A DNA stretch of 50,343 nt from an uncultured Acidaminococcus sp. (lineage in GTDB: Bacteria; Bacillota; Negativicutes; Acidaminococcales; Acidaminococcaceae). Under the pieces are notes generated by a model, which was not told the DNA's origin, ran no database searches, and was given only the letters and a program-made list of their open reading frames with translations. Shown here piece after piece: positions 34,322 to 42,498 of the stretch. Numbering within the stretch: position 1 is the stretch's first letter; every line of letters begins with the position of its first letter. The translations under genes and the position numbers were made by a program. The stretch covers positions 1 to 50,343 of the forward strand of contig CADBQR010000024.1 of the NCBI GenBank assembly GCA_902796945.1, read 5' to 3'.

Positions 34322-35494
34322 TCAGAAAATGCGGACCCTGGCAACCTTATCCCAGTCAATCCGGATCCCAAGTCCCGGTTCCTGTGGGACCAGGTAATTC
34401 ATTCGCTCATCGTGTTCAAAGGGAGCGGATAAAAGCCCGGTTTTCAGGACGTTCGGATTTTCTTCGCTTTCGATGGCTTCTGTATTGGGAAGGCTGGCCG
34501 CCAGCTGCAGGCTCGCGGCAAAATGCACACAGGACCCGAACGAATGAAGGGATACGGGTTTCGAAAAGCCTTCCGCCACGGAGGCGATGCGCCGCACTTC
34601 GCTGAATCCACCGCCCCAGCCGATATCGGGCTGTACGATATCCATGGTATCCTCGGAAATCAGCCGGGCAAAATTGCGAACTCCCTGCGTGGTTTCATAG
34701 CCCATGACGGAAATCCCCGGCATGGCGGCCCGGATTGCCTGCAGTCCCTTTACATCCTCAAACAGGATCGGTTCTTCCAGGATATTGAGGCCGGCTTCGC
34801 TAAAATCCCCGGCAGCCTGGACCACGGCTTTGGCAGGCCATGCCGCATTGATATCGGCAGCCAGGCGGCCTGTCTTCCCCATTGTCTTCCGGGCAGTCCG
34901 GATACGGTCCAGGTCTTCCTCATAAGTTACACTGAACTCACGACTTGCGGTATATCCTACAGCGCAGCCCGGCAGGTCCGGAGTACGGCCGATCTTGATT
35001 TTTACATCGCTGTACCCTTTTTCCAGGTACCCTTCAATTTCTTTTTTCAGGGCGTCCAGGTCTTTTCCCGGGGCATAGAAGCCGCCGCTTGCATAGGCCG
35101 GGACCTTATTGGAATGGATGCCCATCAGCTGACAGACCGGCACGCCGTTCATCTTTCCGGCCAGGTCCCAAAGGGCGATATCGATTCCGCTGATGCAGCC
35201 CATGACCAGGCCGGTCCGACCGTTGGGGACATTTCTCCAGAACATCCTCTGCCATAATTGCTCGATATGGCGGGGATCTTCCCCAATCAGGGCCGGAGCC
35301 AGCTGGTCTTCAACAATGTGCCGGGCAACAACCAGTGGACTGCCAAAGGTGAATGCCTCCCCCAACCCGTAAAGATCCGTATCCGTTTCGATTTTGATCC
35401 ACAGGGCCTGTCTGGCCTTGCAGACCGACATGGCGTCGCTCATGACAGGGCTTTGGCAGCGCAGCCCCAACGCCTTGACTTGTGTTATCTTCAT
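34322..35494 (-). CDS. Enolase-superfamily (mandelate racemase-type) sugar-acid dehydratase
   Basis: A 390-aa enzyme of the mandelate racemase/muconate lactonizing group. The N-terminal capping domain is followed by the barrel with DVKIKIGR (the KxK base, about residue 165), metal ligands in AADINAAW, LEEPILFED and GYETTQGV, and the histidine in SLHSFGS. Most such proteins dehydrate acid sugars; the exact substrate cannot be read from the sequence. GGAGG lies 8 nt before the ATG at 35494. Divergent from a LysR gene. Confidence 0.88.
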   Translation of the reverse strand: MKITQVKALGLRCQSPVMSDAMSVCKARQALWIKIETDTDLYGLGEAFTFGSPLVVARHIVEDQLAPALIGEDPRHIEQLWQRMFWRNVPNGRTGLVMGCISGIDIALWDLAGKMNGVPVCQLMGIHSNKVPAYASGGFYAPGKDLDALKKEIEGYLEKGYSDVKIKIGRTPDLPGCAVGYTASREFSVTYEEDLDRIRTARKTMGKTGRLAADINAAWPAKAVVQAAGDFSEAGLNILEEPILFEDVKGLQAIRAAMPGISVMGYETTQGVRNFARLISEDTMDIVQPDIGWGGGFSEVRRIASVAEGFSKPVSLHSFGSCVHFAASLQLAASLPNTEAIESEENPNVLKTGLLSAPFEHDERMNYLVPQEPGLGIRIDWDKVARVRIF

Positions 35495-35625
35495 TGGCAA
35501 TTCCTCCCGGGGAAAGAGCTGTGGCCAGCTCATTTCCAAACTTTCTGACAAGTTTATCCTATCATAGCCGGATGCTTCTGTATAATGGGTAATTCCGAAT
35601 CCAGTGTTCGAAAAAAATAATATCC

Positions 35626-35642
35626 CAGTTTTCTGAAAATTG
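35626..35642. promoter_or_regulatory. Likely LysR-type operator
   Basis: CAGTTTTC-T-GAAAATTG is an interrupted palindrome (7 of 8 pairs) in the divergent region, with the T-N11-A form of LysR sites. It lies 3 bp before a TATAAT (35646-35651) reading towards the LysR gene, so binding may control both directions. Confidence 0.5.
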
Positions 35643-35698
35643 AATTATAATGAAAACAAGAGACAGCATACCGGGAAATGAAAGGAGCGTGACAGGGA

Positions 35699-36622
35699 AT
35701 GGACCTGCATGGTCTTGAATACATCGTAGAAATAGCCAATGTCCACAATCTTTCACGGGCGGCGGAAAACCTCTTCATTACGCAGTCCACCTTGAGCCAG
35801 CATCTCAGCAAGCTGGAAGCCGAGCTGGGTGTATCGCTTTTTGAACGAAAACGCAATGAAATGTCCCTGACGCCGGCAGGAAAAATGTATGTGGAAGCCT
35901 GCCGCCATATCTTGGATGAAAAAAAAGACCTCTATAACCGGCTTTCCGACCTGGAAAATGCCAAAACCGGGTCCTTCTCCGTCGGAATCACACCCCAATG
36001 GGGCGCCGTTGCCTTATCCCACATCATGGGAAAATTCCGGGCTCTTTATCCGACGGTGAAAGTCAAGGCGGAAGAAGAGATTGCCACTCCCCTGGTCCAC
36101 CTTCTGCAGCAGGGAGAAATCGATATGGCCATCCTGCCGCTGGCCAATGATTCCAAGCTCCCCTTCAAGGGCATACTGCTTCGGGCGGAAGAGCTGATTC
36201 TTGCCATTCCTGCCGCCCATGCCAAAACCATTCCCCTCCGCAACCGGGATGCCAAGGATGGGCTCCCGCAGGTGCTGATTGAAGATTTGAGTGAAGAGCC
36301 CATGATTTTTTCACGGAACCAGACAACGATCCGCAAATTGCAGGACCAGTGCTTCAGTTCTCGCCATGTGGTCCCGAGGATCATCATGGAAATCAACAGC
36401 CATCCCGCCAGCCTTGTCATGGTGGAAGAGGAACTGGGCAGCACCTTTTTACCGGTTTCCTGCGCAGTCCCTTCGGACCGCATCGTCTATGCCCACGCGG
36501 TTCCTATCGTCCAATGGTATGTGACGGTGGCGTTCCGGAAAGGTTTCGTCATGAATCAATGTGAGCAGTATTTTGTAAGTCTCCTGCAGGATTATTTCAC
36601 GCATAACATTCCCGCTGTCTGA
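35699..36622 (+). CDS. LysR family regulator of the sugar-acid genes
   Basis: A 307-aa LysR protein. The N-terminal winged helix-turn-helix is clear (NVHNLSRAAENLFITQSTLS, then HLSKLEAELGVSLFERK), followed by the effector-binding domain from about residue 90. It is transcribed away from the dehydratase and permease genes, the usual layout for a regulator and its target. The ribosome site AAAGGAG is 11 nt from the ATG, slightly far. Confidence 0.93.
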   Translation: MDLHGLEYIVEIANVHNLSRAAENLFITQSTLSQHLSKLEAELGVSLFERKRNEMSLTPAGKMYVEACRHILDEKKDLYNRLSDLENAKTGSFSVGITPQWGAVALSHIMGKFRALYPTVKVKAEEEIATPLVHLLQQGEIDMAILPLANDSKLPFKGILLRAEELILAIPAAHAKTIPLRNRDAKDGLPQVLIEDLSEEPMIFSRNQTTIRKLQDQCFSSRHVVPRIIMEINSHPASLVMVEEELGSTFLPVSCAVPSDRIVYAHAVPIVQWYVTVAFRKGFVMNQCEQYFVSLLQDYFTHNIPAV

Positions 36623-36632
36623 GCCGATAATG

Positions 36633-36665
36633 AAAAACCAGGAACCGCAAAGGTTCCTGGTTTTT
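36633..36665 (+). terminator. Bidirectional terminator between convergent genes
   Basis: ACCAGGAACC and GGTTCCTGGT form a perfect 10-bp stem with A and T runs on both sides. It serves the LysR gene on the plus strand and can also end the metallo-hydrolase gene on the minus strand. Confidence 0.95.
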
Positions 36666-36738
36666 AACGTATGGAAAGACAGCAGCGCCCCGCTTCTGAC
36701 GCTGGCCATAAGCGGACCTGCCGGTTTACGCTGGAATT

Positions 36739-37998
36739 TTATTTTTCATCAAAGATCCATGTCTCGCCGGCCGCCAGCAGCCGGGCATCGATACCCTGGC
36801 TGCGGAGACAGTCCAGCACAGCGCGGTTCCGCTGCTGTTCGGCATGGAACAGCACGGCGTGCCGGACATGGCAGCTGCGGCAGTAAGCCAGACAGTCCGC
36901 TTCATCAAGATGGACCTTGATGAGGATCTGCCTGCGCAGAACGGGAGCCTCCCGATCCGGTTCCCTTTCCATCAGGCGGTCCCCTTCCGATCCTTTCGAC
37001 AATTTTCCCGTAAAGAATACGGCGTTCCGTTCGTCCCTTTTCAGCTGTTTATAGTAAAAAAGGCCTTCCGGAGCCGTAAGCATGCCGTCCTGCGTCAATA
37101 TCAGGGCAGGTCCCTTGTTTTGGCAGACAGCCAGCCGTTCCGCATCCCGGCGGACGATATGGCTGTCTTTTCCTTTACCGGCCCGTACTTCTTCCTTCAG
37201 CCATTGGGTATGCCGGAACAGGTTGTCCCGGTAGGCAGCAATCCCGGCATCGACATAGAGCGGAACCTGGGGAAATTGTTTTTCCAACAGGGTCCACACG
37301 TCGGCCGCCCGCCCTTTGGCCGGAAGCGGAAACAGGGCCTTCCCGCCTCTTTGCAAAACGCTGCGAACGGCCAAAAGGAGTTCACGGTTCTGGGCTTCCT
37401 GTGAAAAGGAACGGCCGGCATAAGCACAATCCACGATGGCAACATTCGCCACCGGTGCCGGATCCCGTGCAAGCAGGAAGGGATTCCATACAGTATCGCC
37501 GGTATAGAGAAAGGCCTGGTCCCCTTCCGTGATGTGGAACCACAGACTGCCCAGCATATGGCCCGACCGGCCACAGGTCAGGTCAAGGCCTTCCACGTCC
37601 TGTCTACCCGGACGCAGGGCCATAAACTGCAGTGCCCTTTCCTCTTTCACGGTATAAGGCAGGCTGCCACCATGGGAAAGCACATAGGTCCGCCACTTCT
37701 GCAGGAATTCCGGTACCGCCTCCAGCGTCTCCGGGGATGCATAGACAGGCCCCCGGTATCCCAGATGATATAAAAGCGGCGGGGCCGCGCAGTGATCCTG
37801 GTGGGCATGGGAAAGAAAGACGGCCCTGATCGTTGGAACCAGTTCCGGCGGCAAAACAGGATATACCCCGACCTGATGGCCACTGACCGTTCTTTTGACG
37901 CCGCAGTCAAATAAATAGGTTCCGGAAGGAATCGTCAGGGCGTAGCAGTTTCGTCCATGTTCACCGCTGCCGCCTAACGCTTGAATGATCCAACGCAT
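36739..37998 (-). CDS. Metallo-beta-lactamase-fold hydrolase of beta-CASP type
   Basis: A 419-aa protein with the metal motif LSHAHQDHCAAPPLLYHLGY (about residue 60), GHMLGSLWFHI, YTGDT and later GGKALFPLPAKGRAADVW. The last is like the GRAQE region of beta-CASP enzymes, which include RNases and CPSF-like proteins. Nuclease function is inference. The ATG at 37998 has GAGGTT upstream; the frame is open far beyond because of a frameshift in the next gene, and a terminator lies between, so the fusion is false. Confidence 0.85.
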   Translation of the reverse strand: MRWIIQALGGSGEHGRNCYALTIPSGTYLFDCGVKRTVSGHQVGVYPVLPPELVPTIRAVFLSHAHQDHCAAPPLLYHLGYRGPVYASPETLEAVPEFLQKWRTYVLSHGGSLPYTVKEERALQFMALRPGRQDVEGLDLTCGRSGHMLGSLWFHITEGDQAFLYTGDTVWNPFLLARDPAPVANVAIVDCAYAGRSFSQEAQNRELLLAVRSVLQRGGKALFPLPAKGRAADVWTLLEKQFPQVPLYVDAGIAAYRDNLFRHTQWLKEEVRAGKGKDSHIVRRDAERLAVCQNKGPALILTQDGMLTAPEGLFYYKQLKRDERNAVFFTGKLSKGSEGDRLMEREPDREAPVLRRQILIKVHLDEADCLAYCRSCHVRHAVLFHAEQQRNRAVLDCLRSQGIDARLLAAGETWIFDEK

Positions 37999-38012
37999 AG
38001 TAACCTCTTTGT

Positions 38013-38050
38013 AAAAAAGAGGTCCTGGAACAAACGCATTTGCCAGGACC
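38013..38050 (-). terminator. Terminator between the DUF819 gene and the metallo-hydrolase gene
   Basis: GGTCCTGG and CCAGGACC (38043-38050, 38021-38028) form an 8-bp stem, followed on the minus strand by TCTTTTTTA. The hydrolase ATG lies 15 nt after it, so hydrolase expression needs read-through or a promoter inside the stem region. Confidence 0.85.
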
Positions 38051-38078
38051 GGATTACGAGTATAACGCACAGAACGGA

Positions 38079-39258
38079 TTACAAGGTTTGCAGCACCGCC
38101 GCACACAGCAGGCCTGCAAAGTTTCCGATGGCAGCCCCCATGGCCCCCATGAGCACCCCAATGCCTACAAAGGACGGCTCGTAAGCGGTAGCCACCACGG
38201 AAGCACTGCCGGTCCCGCCGATATTGGCGACGGACGCCATGGAAACGAGAACACAGGTCCCACTGAAACAGGGTGGACAGCGCAAACATAAGGGCCGCGT
38301 GGATCACAAGGACAAAGAAGCCATAGACCACCCAGATGGGGGCATCCAGAAAGTCCGTAAAGGAAGCGGACGAGGCCAGAAGGGAAATCACCGCATACAG
38401 ATACAGCGTGGAAAGGCCGTCAATGGCCGGGGATTTGCCAAGCCGCGTCATGGCGCAGGCCAGCCCCAGGATCGTCACGAGGAGCATGCTTGTCGTCGCC
38501 GCATCAAACATATCCAGGCCCAGCCATTTCAAGGCGATACTTAAGGGAACGCTGATGGCCTGGGCACCGGCCGATACCAGAAGGGAAGCGCCGACCATGA
38601 ACGTCAGGTCGGCGGCTCCCGATTTACGCCGTTCACGGGCCACCGTCTGGGCCGCATCATAGGCAACCCGCTGCAGATAGAAGGTATTGGCCCGGGCCGC
38701 CTGGTTCCAGCGCTGGGTAAAGCGGGTACCATAGAGTACAAAAGCCAGCCACAGGGAATAACAGACCGAATCGACCGTCACGATCTTGCCATACGTACTG
38801 CCATTGGCAGGCAGGACCGTCAGCATGGCCGCCATATTGCCGGAGCCGCCCACCCAGGAAGCATACAGGGCTGCCACGGCACCCCAGGTATCCGGCCCCA
38901 GATAAGGCTTGAAAATCGGATAGCCAATGAGAAAGCCGGCCATGATCGTAATGGATCCCATCACAAAAACAGCCACGATCCGGGACCCCAGCTTCCTGAA
39001 CTTGCGAAGATCACAGCGCAGCAGCATCACAAACAGCATGGCATAAAGCAAATTCCTGCGAAACCCCATCTGGATCCGCTCTACTTCGGGAGAATCGTAT
39101 AAGCCGATGGTGCAGAAGATCATATTGAGCAGATAGCACCAGATGATGGGCGGTATGACCGTAAAGACCCTCCATTTGGCATACTTCTTCAATGCCAGCA
39201 GGCTTCCTGACAGGAACATCAAAAATGCAATATACATAAAACCATTGGATATTACCAT
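38079..39258 (-). pseudogene. DUF819 membrane protein, one-base frameshift near the 3' end
   Basis: The first about 330 codons encode a membrane protein of about ten segments in the DUF819 family (GYPIFKPYLG, ASWVGGSGNMAAML). Near 38252-38258 the frame breaks. The expected end, VSMASVANIGGTGSASVVA through LLCAAVLQTL, is in another frame and stops at 38079. Skipping one base in the run GACCTGTGTTCTC joins the two into a family-like sequence of 392 aa. Either the gene is broken, or this is a sequencing error, or the ribosome shifts. Function of intact members is thought to be transport. Confidence 0.85.
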
Positions 39259-39725
39259 GCCGCCGTCCCCCTTTTACGCAGCAATCCGACAATCCAGGAA
39301 TTTGCAGTGACCCTAGGGTGCCACCTCTCCCTTCCGCGAACGATTCCTTTCGCACTTTTTTAACCGTAGTTCCCTGCTGCTTTTGGTGATTGGATGGCCC
39401 GTTTCTTTTAGCCGCCTTCCTCAAAGTCATTTCCCGTTCTTGCCTTTTCCCTGAAGAAAAGACCGGACGACAGGTCTCCGCATGTCCTTTTGGAGCCTGA
39501 TTTCCGGGACCCTTTGCAGGCTTATGGTTCTCCTGTTGAAAAGCGCTTTCCAAACACTGAAAGGGTGCTTTTTTTATACCACATCCCAGGCGGACTGTTT
39601 TTCAGCGGGAACCCTTTCCGTTCCGACCCTGTTCCGGAAATCCCCCCCCGGTTCCAAAACAAAGCCAGGGTTCCCTGATTGCACGTTCCTGATTCCAACC
39701 GCACCAAAGCAGCCTTTTTACTATA
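39259..39725 (-). other. Long leader of the DUF819 gene, no gene seen
   Basis: From the promoter at 39726-39754 to the DUF819 start are about 460 nt without a convincing gene. The minus strand has several hairpins, including AGCCTG/CAGGCT (39495-39523 area) and GCGAA/TTCGC (39335-39352 area), then AGGTGGCACC at about 39315-39324, similar to the T-box core. No specifier arm or terminator typical of a T-box is clear. It may be a regulatory leader of unknown type. Confidence 0.35.
39541..39575 (+). terminator. Terminator-like hairpin on the plus strand in the leader
   Basis: AAGCG-CTTTC and GAAAG-GG-TGCTT pair with a 2-nt bulge, followed by seven T (39569-39575). One pair is G-U only on the plus strand, so it favours that direction. 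No plus-strand gene precedes it, which suggests an unseen small RNA antisense to the leader, or chance. Confidence 0.5.
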
Positions 39726-39754
39726 AGAATAACGGTCTGTATGGATAAAGTCAA
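39726..39754 (-). promoter_or_regulatory. Promoter of the DUF819 gene leader
   Basis: TTGACT (39749-39754) and TATTCT (39726-39731) are 17 bp apart on the minus strand. The region 39755-40016 up to the aldolase gene holds no gene; I see only a weak hairpin with ACCT/AGGT arms near 39815-39833. Confidence 0.5.
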
Positions 39755-40016
39755 TGAAGATACCAAAGTTGGCAGGATTGCAAGAAAGTACTGACACCGC
39801 GGGTTTGCGGAAAAAACCTCCTGTTCAGCAGGTCTTTTCCACTCCTGGCAGGGGTAGTGCCAATAACCGTCATCACCACAGAACAGACACCTGACAAAAC
39901 CGTTTTCCCCGGGGAGTTGCATTCCCGGAGCCACTGAATTATCATAGAAAGAAAATGATGGGAAGTGCCACGGAAAGAAACCATTCCAGTTCCGTCCCCA
40001 GGAAAGAGGTCAAACC

Positions 40017-40664
40017 ATGAAGATTTTTATGGATACTGCCAATGTCGATGAAATCAGGGAATTTGCCGATCAGGGCATTGTCTATGGGGTAACGACCAAC
40101 CCGACCCTCATTGCCCGGTCCGGACGCTCCCAGGCGGAGGTCATTCCCGAAATCTGTAAGCTCATTCCCGGCCCGGTCAGTGCGGAAGTCATCAGCACGG
40201 ACTGTAGCGGCATGGTGGAAGAAGCCAAAAAACTGGCGGCCATTGCCAAAAATGTGGTCGTCAAGATTCCCTGCATCACGGAAGGGCTCAAAGCCGTCAA
40301 GATCCTGTCCGGCTTAGGGATTGCCACCAACGTAACCCTCGTTTTCAGCCTCGGTCAGGCCCTTTTGGCCGCCCGTGCCGGCGCCACTTATGTCAGTCCC
40401 TTCATTGGGCGGCTGGACGACATCGGGGAAGATGGGGTAAAGCTCGTCGCCGATATGGTAAAGGTCTTCCGCCTCTATCAGCTCCCCACCCAGATCATTG
40501 CCGCCAGTATCCGCAATGTAGACCATGTCAACCGGGTCATGATGACCGGTGCCGATATTGCAACCATTCCTACCAAGGTGCTGCGTGAGCTGATCCATCA
40601 TGAACTGACGGATAAAGGACTGGCCCGGTTCCTGGAAGATTACCGGAACAGTCTGAAGGGTTGA
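40017..40664 (+). CDS. Transaldolase-family protein, fructose-6-phosphate aldolase type
   Basis: A 215-aa class I aldolase of the small transaldolase group (FSA or TalC). The barrel starts MKIFMDTANVDEIREFA, with the Schiff-base lysine in VVVKIPCITEGLKA (about residue 83) and the phosphate-binding SIRNVDHV (about 165). Members either act as transaldolase or cleave fructose-6-phosphate; which applies here is not decided. Single gene with its own terminator. AGAGGT lies before the ATG. Confidence 0.94.
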   Translation: MKIFMDTANVDEIREFADQGIVYGVTTNPTLIARSGRSQAEVIPEICKLIPGPVSAEVISTDCSGMVEEAKKLAAIAKNVVVKIPCITEGLKAVKILSGLGIATNVTLVFSLGQALLAARAGATYVSPFIGRLDDIGEDGVKLVADMVKVFRLYQLPTQIIAASIRNVDHVNRVMMTGADIATIPTKVLRELIHHELTDKGLARFLEDYRNSLKG

Positions 40665-40671
40665 TTGAGGA

Positions 40672-40705
40672 GGGCTGCCGCCAATGACTGCGGCAGTCCT
40701 TTTTG
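40672..40705 (+). terminator. Terminator of the aldolase gene
   Basis: GGGCTGCCGC and GCGGCAGTCC (40672-40681, 40690-40699) form a 10-bp stem with one wobble pair, followed by six T. Confidence 0.93.
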
Positions 40706-40736
40706 CATCCCACAGCGCGGAACGCTTTTTCCTCTC

Positions 40737-40765
40737 TTGTTCGCTTTTCCGACATTTTTTATAAT
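40737..40765 (+). promoter_or_regulatory. Promoter of the membrane-protein gene
   Basis: TTGTTC (40737-40742) and a perfect TATAAT (40760-40765) are 17 bp apart. It lies 42 bp before the start codon. Confidence 0.75.
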
Positions 40766-40807
40766 AAAAGGGTGAGGAAATCCTCCAAAACTTGCTTAGA
40801 AGGTGAA

Positions 40808-42139
40808 ATGATGCCCCATACCGGCCATAAGCGTCCAAATCGGACCCATCCGAAGCTCAGCAGCCTGATTCATTTACTGCAGATGCGGATTGCCCTGAAC
40901 CCGAAACGCTTCCTGCTCTATACGGTGCTCCGCTTTTTTGTGATTGTCACCATGGTCTGGAGTTTTCTCCACGGAGCCTATGAAAATGTAATGCTCTGTT
41001 TCTTGGCCCTTATCCTCTTCCTGCTGCCAGCCCTGGCAGAAGAAAGCCTCCATATCGAAATCCCGGCCATGTTTGAATCCATCATCTATCTGTTCATCTA
41101 TGCGGCCGCCATTTTAGGGGAGATCCAGCACTATTACATCCTGATTCCCGGCTGGGACACGATGCTCCATACAATGAACGGGTTCCTTTGCGCCGCCGTC
41201 GGTTTTTCCCTTGTCGATTTGCTGAACCGCCAGAGTTCCCGTCTGAACCTTTCGCCACTTTACGTAGCCGTTGGCGCTTTTTGTTTTTCCATGACCATCG
41301 GTGTACTTTGGGAATTTTTTGAATTTGCCGCCGACATGCTCTTCCAGATGGATATGCAGAACGACACAATCATCCGCAGTTTCGGTACGGTCAAACTGAC
41401 AACGGCAACAACACAAAAGCTGCTGAAAATCACGGACATCACGAAGACCGTCATCTATACAGCGGATGGCAGCCGCGTGACCATAGAAGGCGGATACCTG
41501 GACATCGGTATCATTGACACCATGAAGGATCTCTTCGTCAATATGATAGGAGCCATTGCCTTTTCCGGCATTGGATACAACTACATCGTGAAGCGCCCGA
41601 AAAACAGCATCGTTCCCGCCCTTGGCATCCGCCGTGCCTTACCGCAGGAAAAACAGATCCTGATCCGCGGGGCCCATGAGGTCCTGAGGGAAAGCAAGGA
41701 AAACAAGGATGTTTCCTTCTGGCGGCAAAAACGGGATGCCCTGGTAGCCAGGCTTGAGGCGGCCCTGCCCCCGCAGCCGGAAGGATACAATATGGTCATT
41801 GCCGTATGGGCCGCCATCCTGCTGACCATAGCGGATCTGATCCTGCTCTTCCCGTCAGGCCCTCTCAGCATGAGCCTGCTCTTTATTGCGGTCCATCTGG
41901 GTATGCTGGGTGGTCTGGTTACGTTCTGGGCCTCCGATGTGGAACGCCACCGCCGGGAAGGCCTCTGGCTCTGGACCTGGCTCAGTGCCCTGTCCTGCCT
42001 GCTCACGCTCAACCAGTGGATGCAGAAGGAGCAGTCCTCCTATGCGGAGATATGCATCTTTGTGGCGGCCATGGCCATTGATCTCGTTATGCCGCTCCTG
42101 GTCTGGAAACTGTGGAGAAAGTACAAGAAGGACACCTGA
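40808..42139 (+). CDS. Membrane protein, DUF2238-like N-terminal half
   Basis: A 443-aa protein. The first about 260 residues hold five to six membrane segments with IPGWDTMLHTMNGFLCA and IGVLWEFFEFAADML, patterns like DUF2238/YjdF membrane proteins. A soluble region (about 265-335) follows, then four more membrane segments up to the basic tail KLWRKYKKDT. The second half is not part of that family as I know it. AAGGTG lies before two tandem ATGs. It is transcribed alone. Function unknown. Confidence 0.82.
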   Translation: MMPHTGHKRPNRTHPKLSSLIHLLQMRIALNPKRFLLYTVLRFFVIVTMVWSFLHGAYENVMLCFLALILFLLPALAEESLHIEIPAMFESIIYLFIYAAAILGEIQHYYILIPGWDTMLHTMNGFLCAAVGFSLVDLLNRQSSRLNLSPLYVAVGAFCFSMTIGVLWEFFEFAADMLFQMDMQNDTIIRSFGTVKLTTATTQKLLKITDITKTVIYTADGSRVTIEGGYLDIGIIDTMKDLFVNMIGAIAFSGIGYNYIVKRPKNSIVPALGIRRALPQEKQILIRGAHEVLRESKENKDVSFWRQKRDALVARLEAALPPQPEGYNMVIAVWAAILLTIADLILLFPSGPLSMSLLFIAVHLGMLGGLVTFWASDVERHRREGLWLWTWLSALSCLLTLNQWMQKEQSSYAEICIFVAAMAIDLVMPLLVWKLWRKYKKDT

Positions 42140-42279
42140 CCCTGTTCTTCATGGAAACAGAAGGAATTCTTTTCATCCGGCCCCCTATCCCGCAAAACGT
42201 GATTCCATGACGATAATCAGCATCGTAATTTTATGGATATTGCAGAATGACAAAGGTTCCTGCCCCCAAAAAAAGTACA

Positions 42280-42342
42280 GGCATATCAAGGTTCCTGAGC
42301 ATATCTCTCAATAAGAGGAAATGAACAGGAAATTGATATGCC
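42280..42342. repeat. Long imperfect hairpin
   Basis: GGCATATCAA and TTGATATGCC (42280-42289, 42333-42342) enclose TTCCTG/CAGGAA (42292-42297, 42326-42331) and an inner CTCT/AGAG. No U-tract follows on the plus strand. The 10-base word AAGGTTCCTG also occurs once more at 42253-42262. It may be an RNA fold or a remnant of a small mobile repeat. Confidence 0.5.
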
Positions 42343-42396
42343 ATTTATCACTTGTTGTTGAAACTTTTCATCAAGCAACCTTACAACCACATCACG

Positions 42397-42432
42397 GTGA
42401 ACGTACCCTGCCTCTATAGGGGGTACGTTCAC
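42397..42432. repeat. Perfect 12-bp inverted repeat upstream of a LysR gene
   Basis: GTGAACGTACCC (42397-42408) and GGGTACGTTCAC (42421-42432) match fully around a 12-nt loop. It lies 66 bp before the LysR start and lacks a U-tract. It could be an operator, an attenuator or a repeat element. The rest of 42140-42498 holds no gene. Confidence 0.65.
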
Positions 42433-42498
42433 GCTTGTCGATATGATAAGATAATATAAAAATGTATTTTTTACTCGCTATAGAAAGGGGGATAAAGA

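Noticed and set aside
36739-39258. Single 839-aa protein of a membrane domain fused to a metallo-hydrolase
   Set aside because: A terminator and a ribosome site separate the two parts, and the true end of the membrane protein is in another frame, so the fusion is an artefact of a frameshift.
39300-39330. T-box riboswitch call
   Set aside because: Only the GGTGGCACC core is similar; no specifier stem, AGTA bulge or terminator/antiterminator pair is recognisable.
39011-39553. Minus-strand frame of 180 codons across the DUF819 leader
   Set aside because: It overlaps the start of the DUF819 gene by 248 bp, has no family match I know and no ribosome site of quality.
42207-42314. Frame of 35 codons starting MTIISIVILWIL
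   Set aside because: No ribosome site; the frame runs into the hairpin region and looks like chance.
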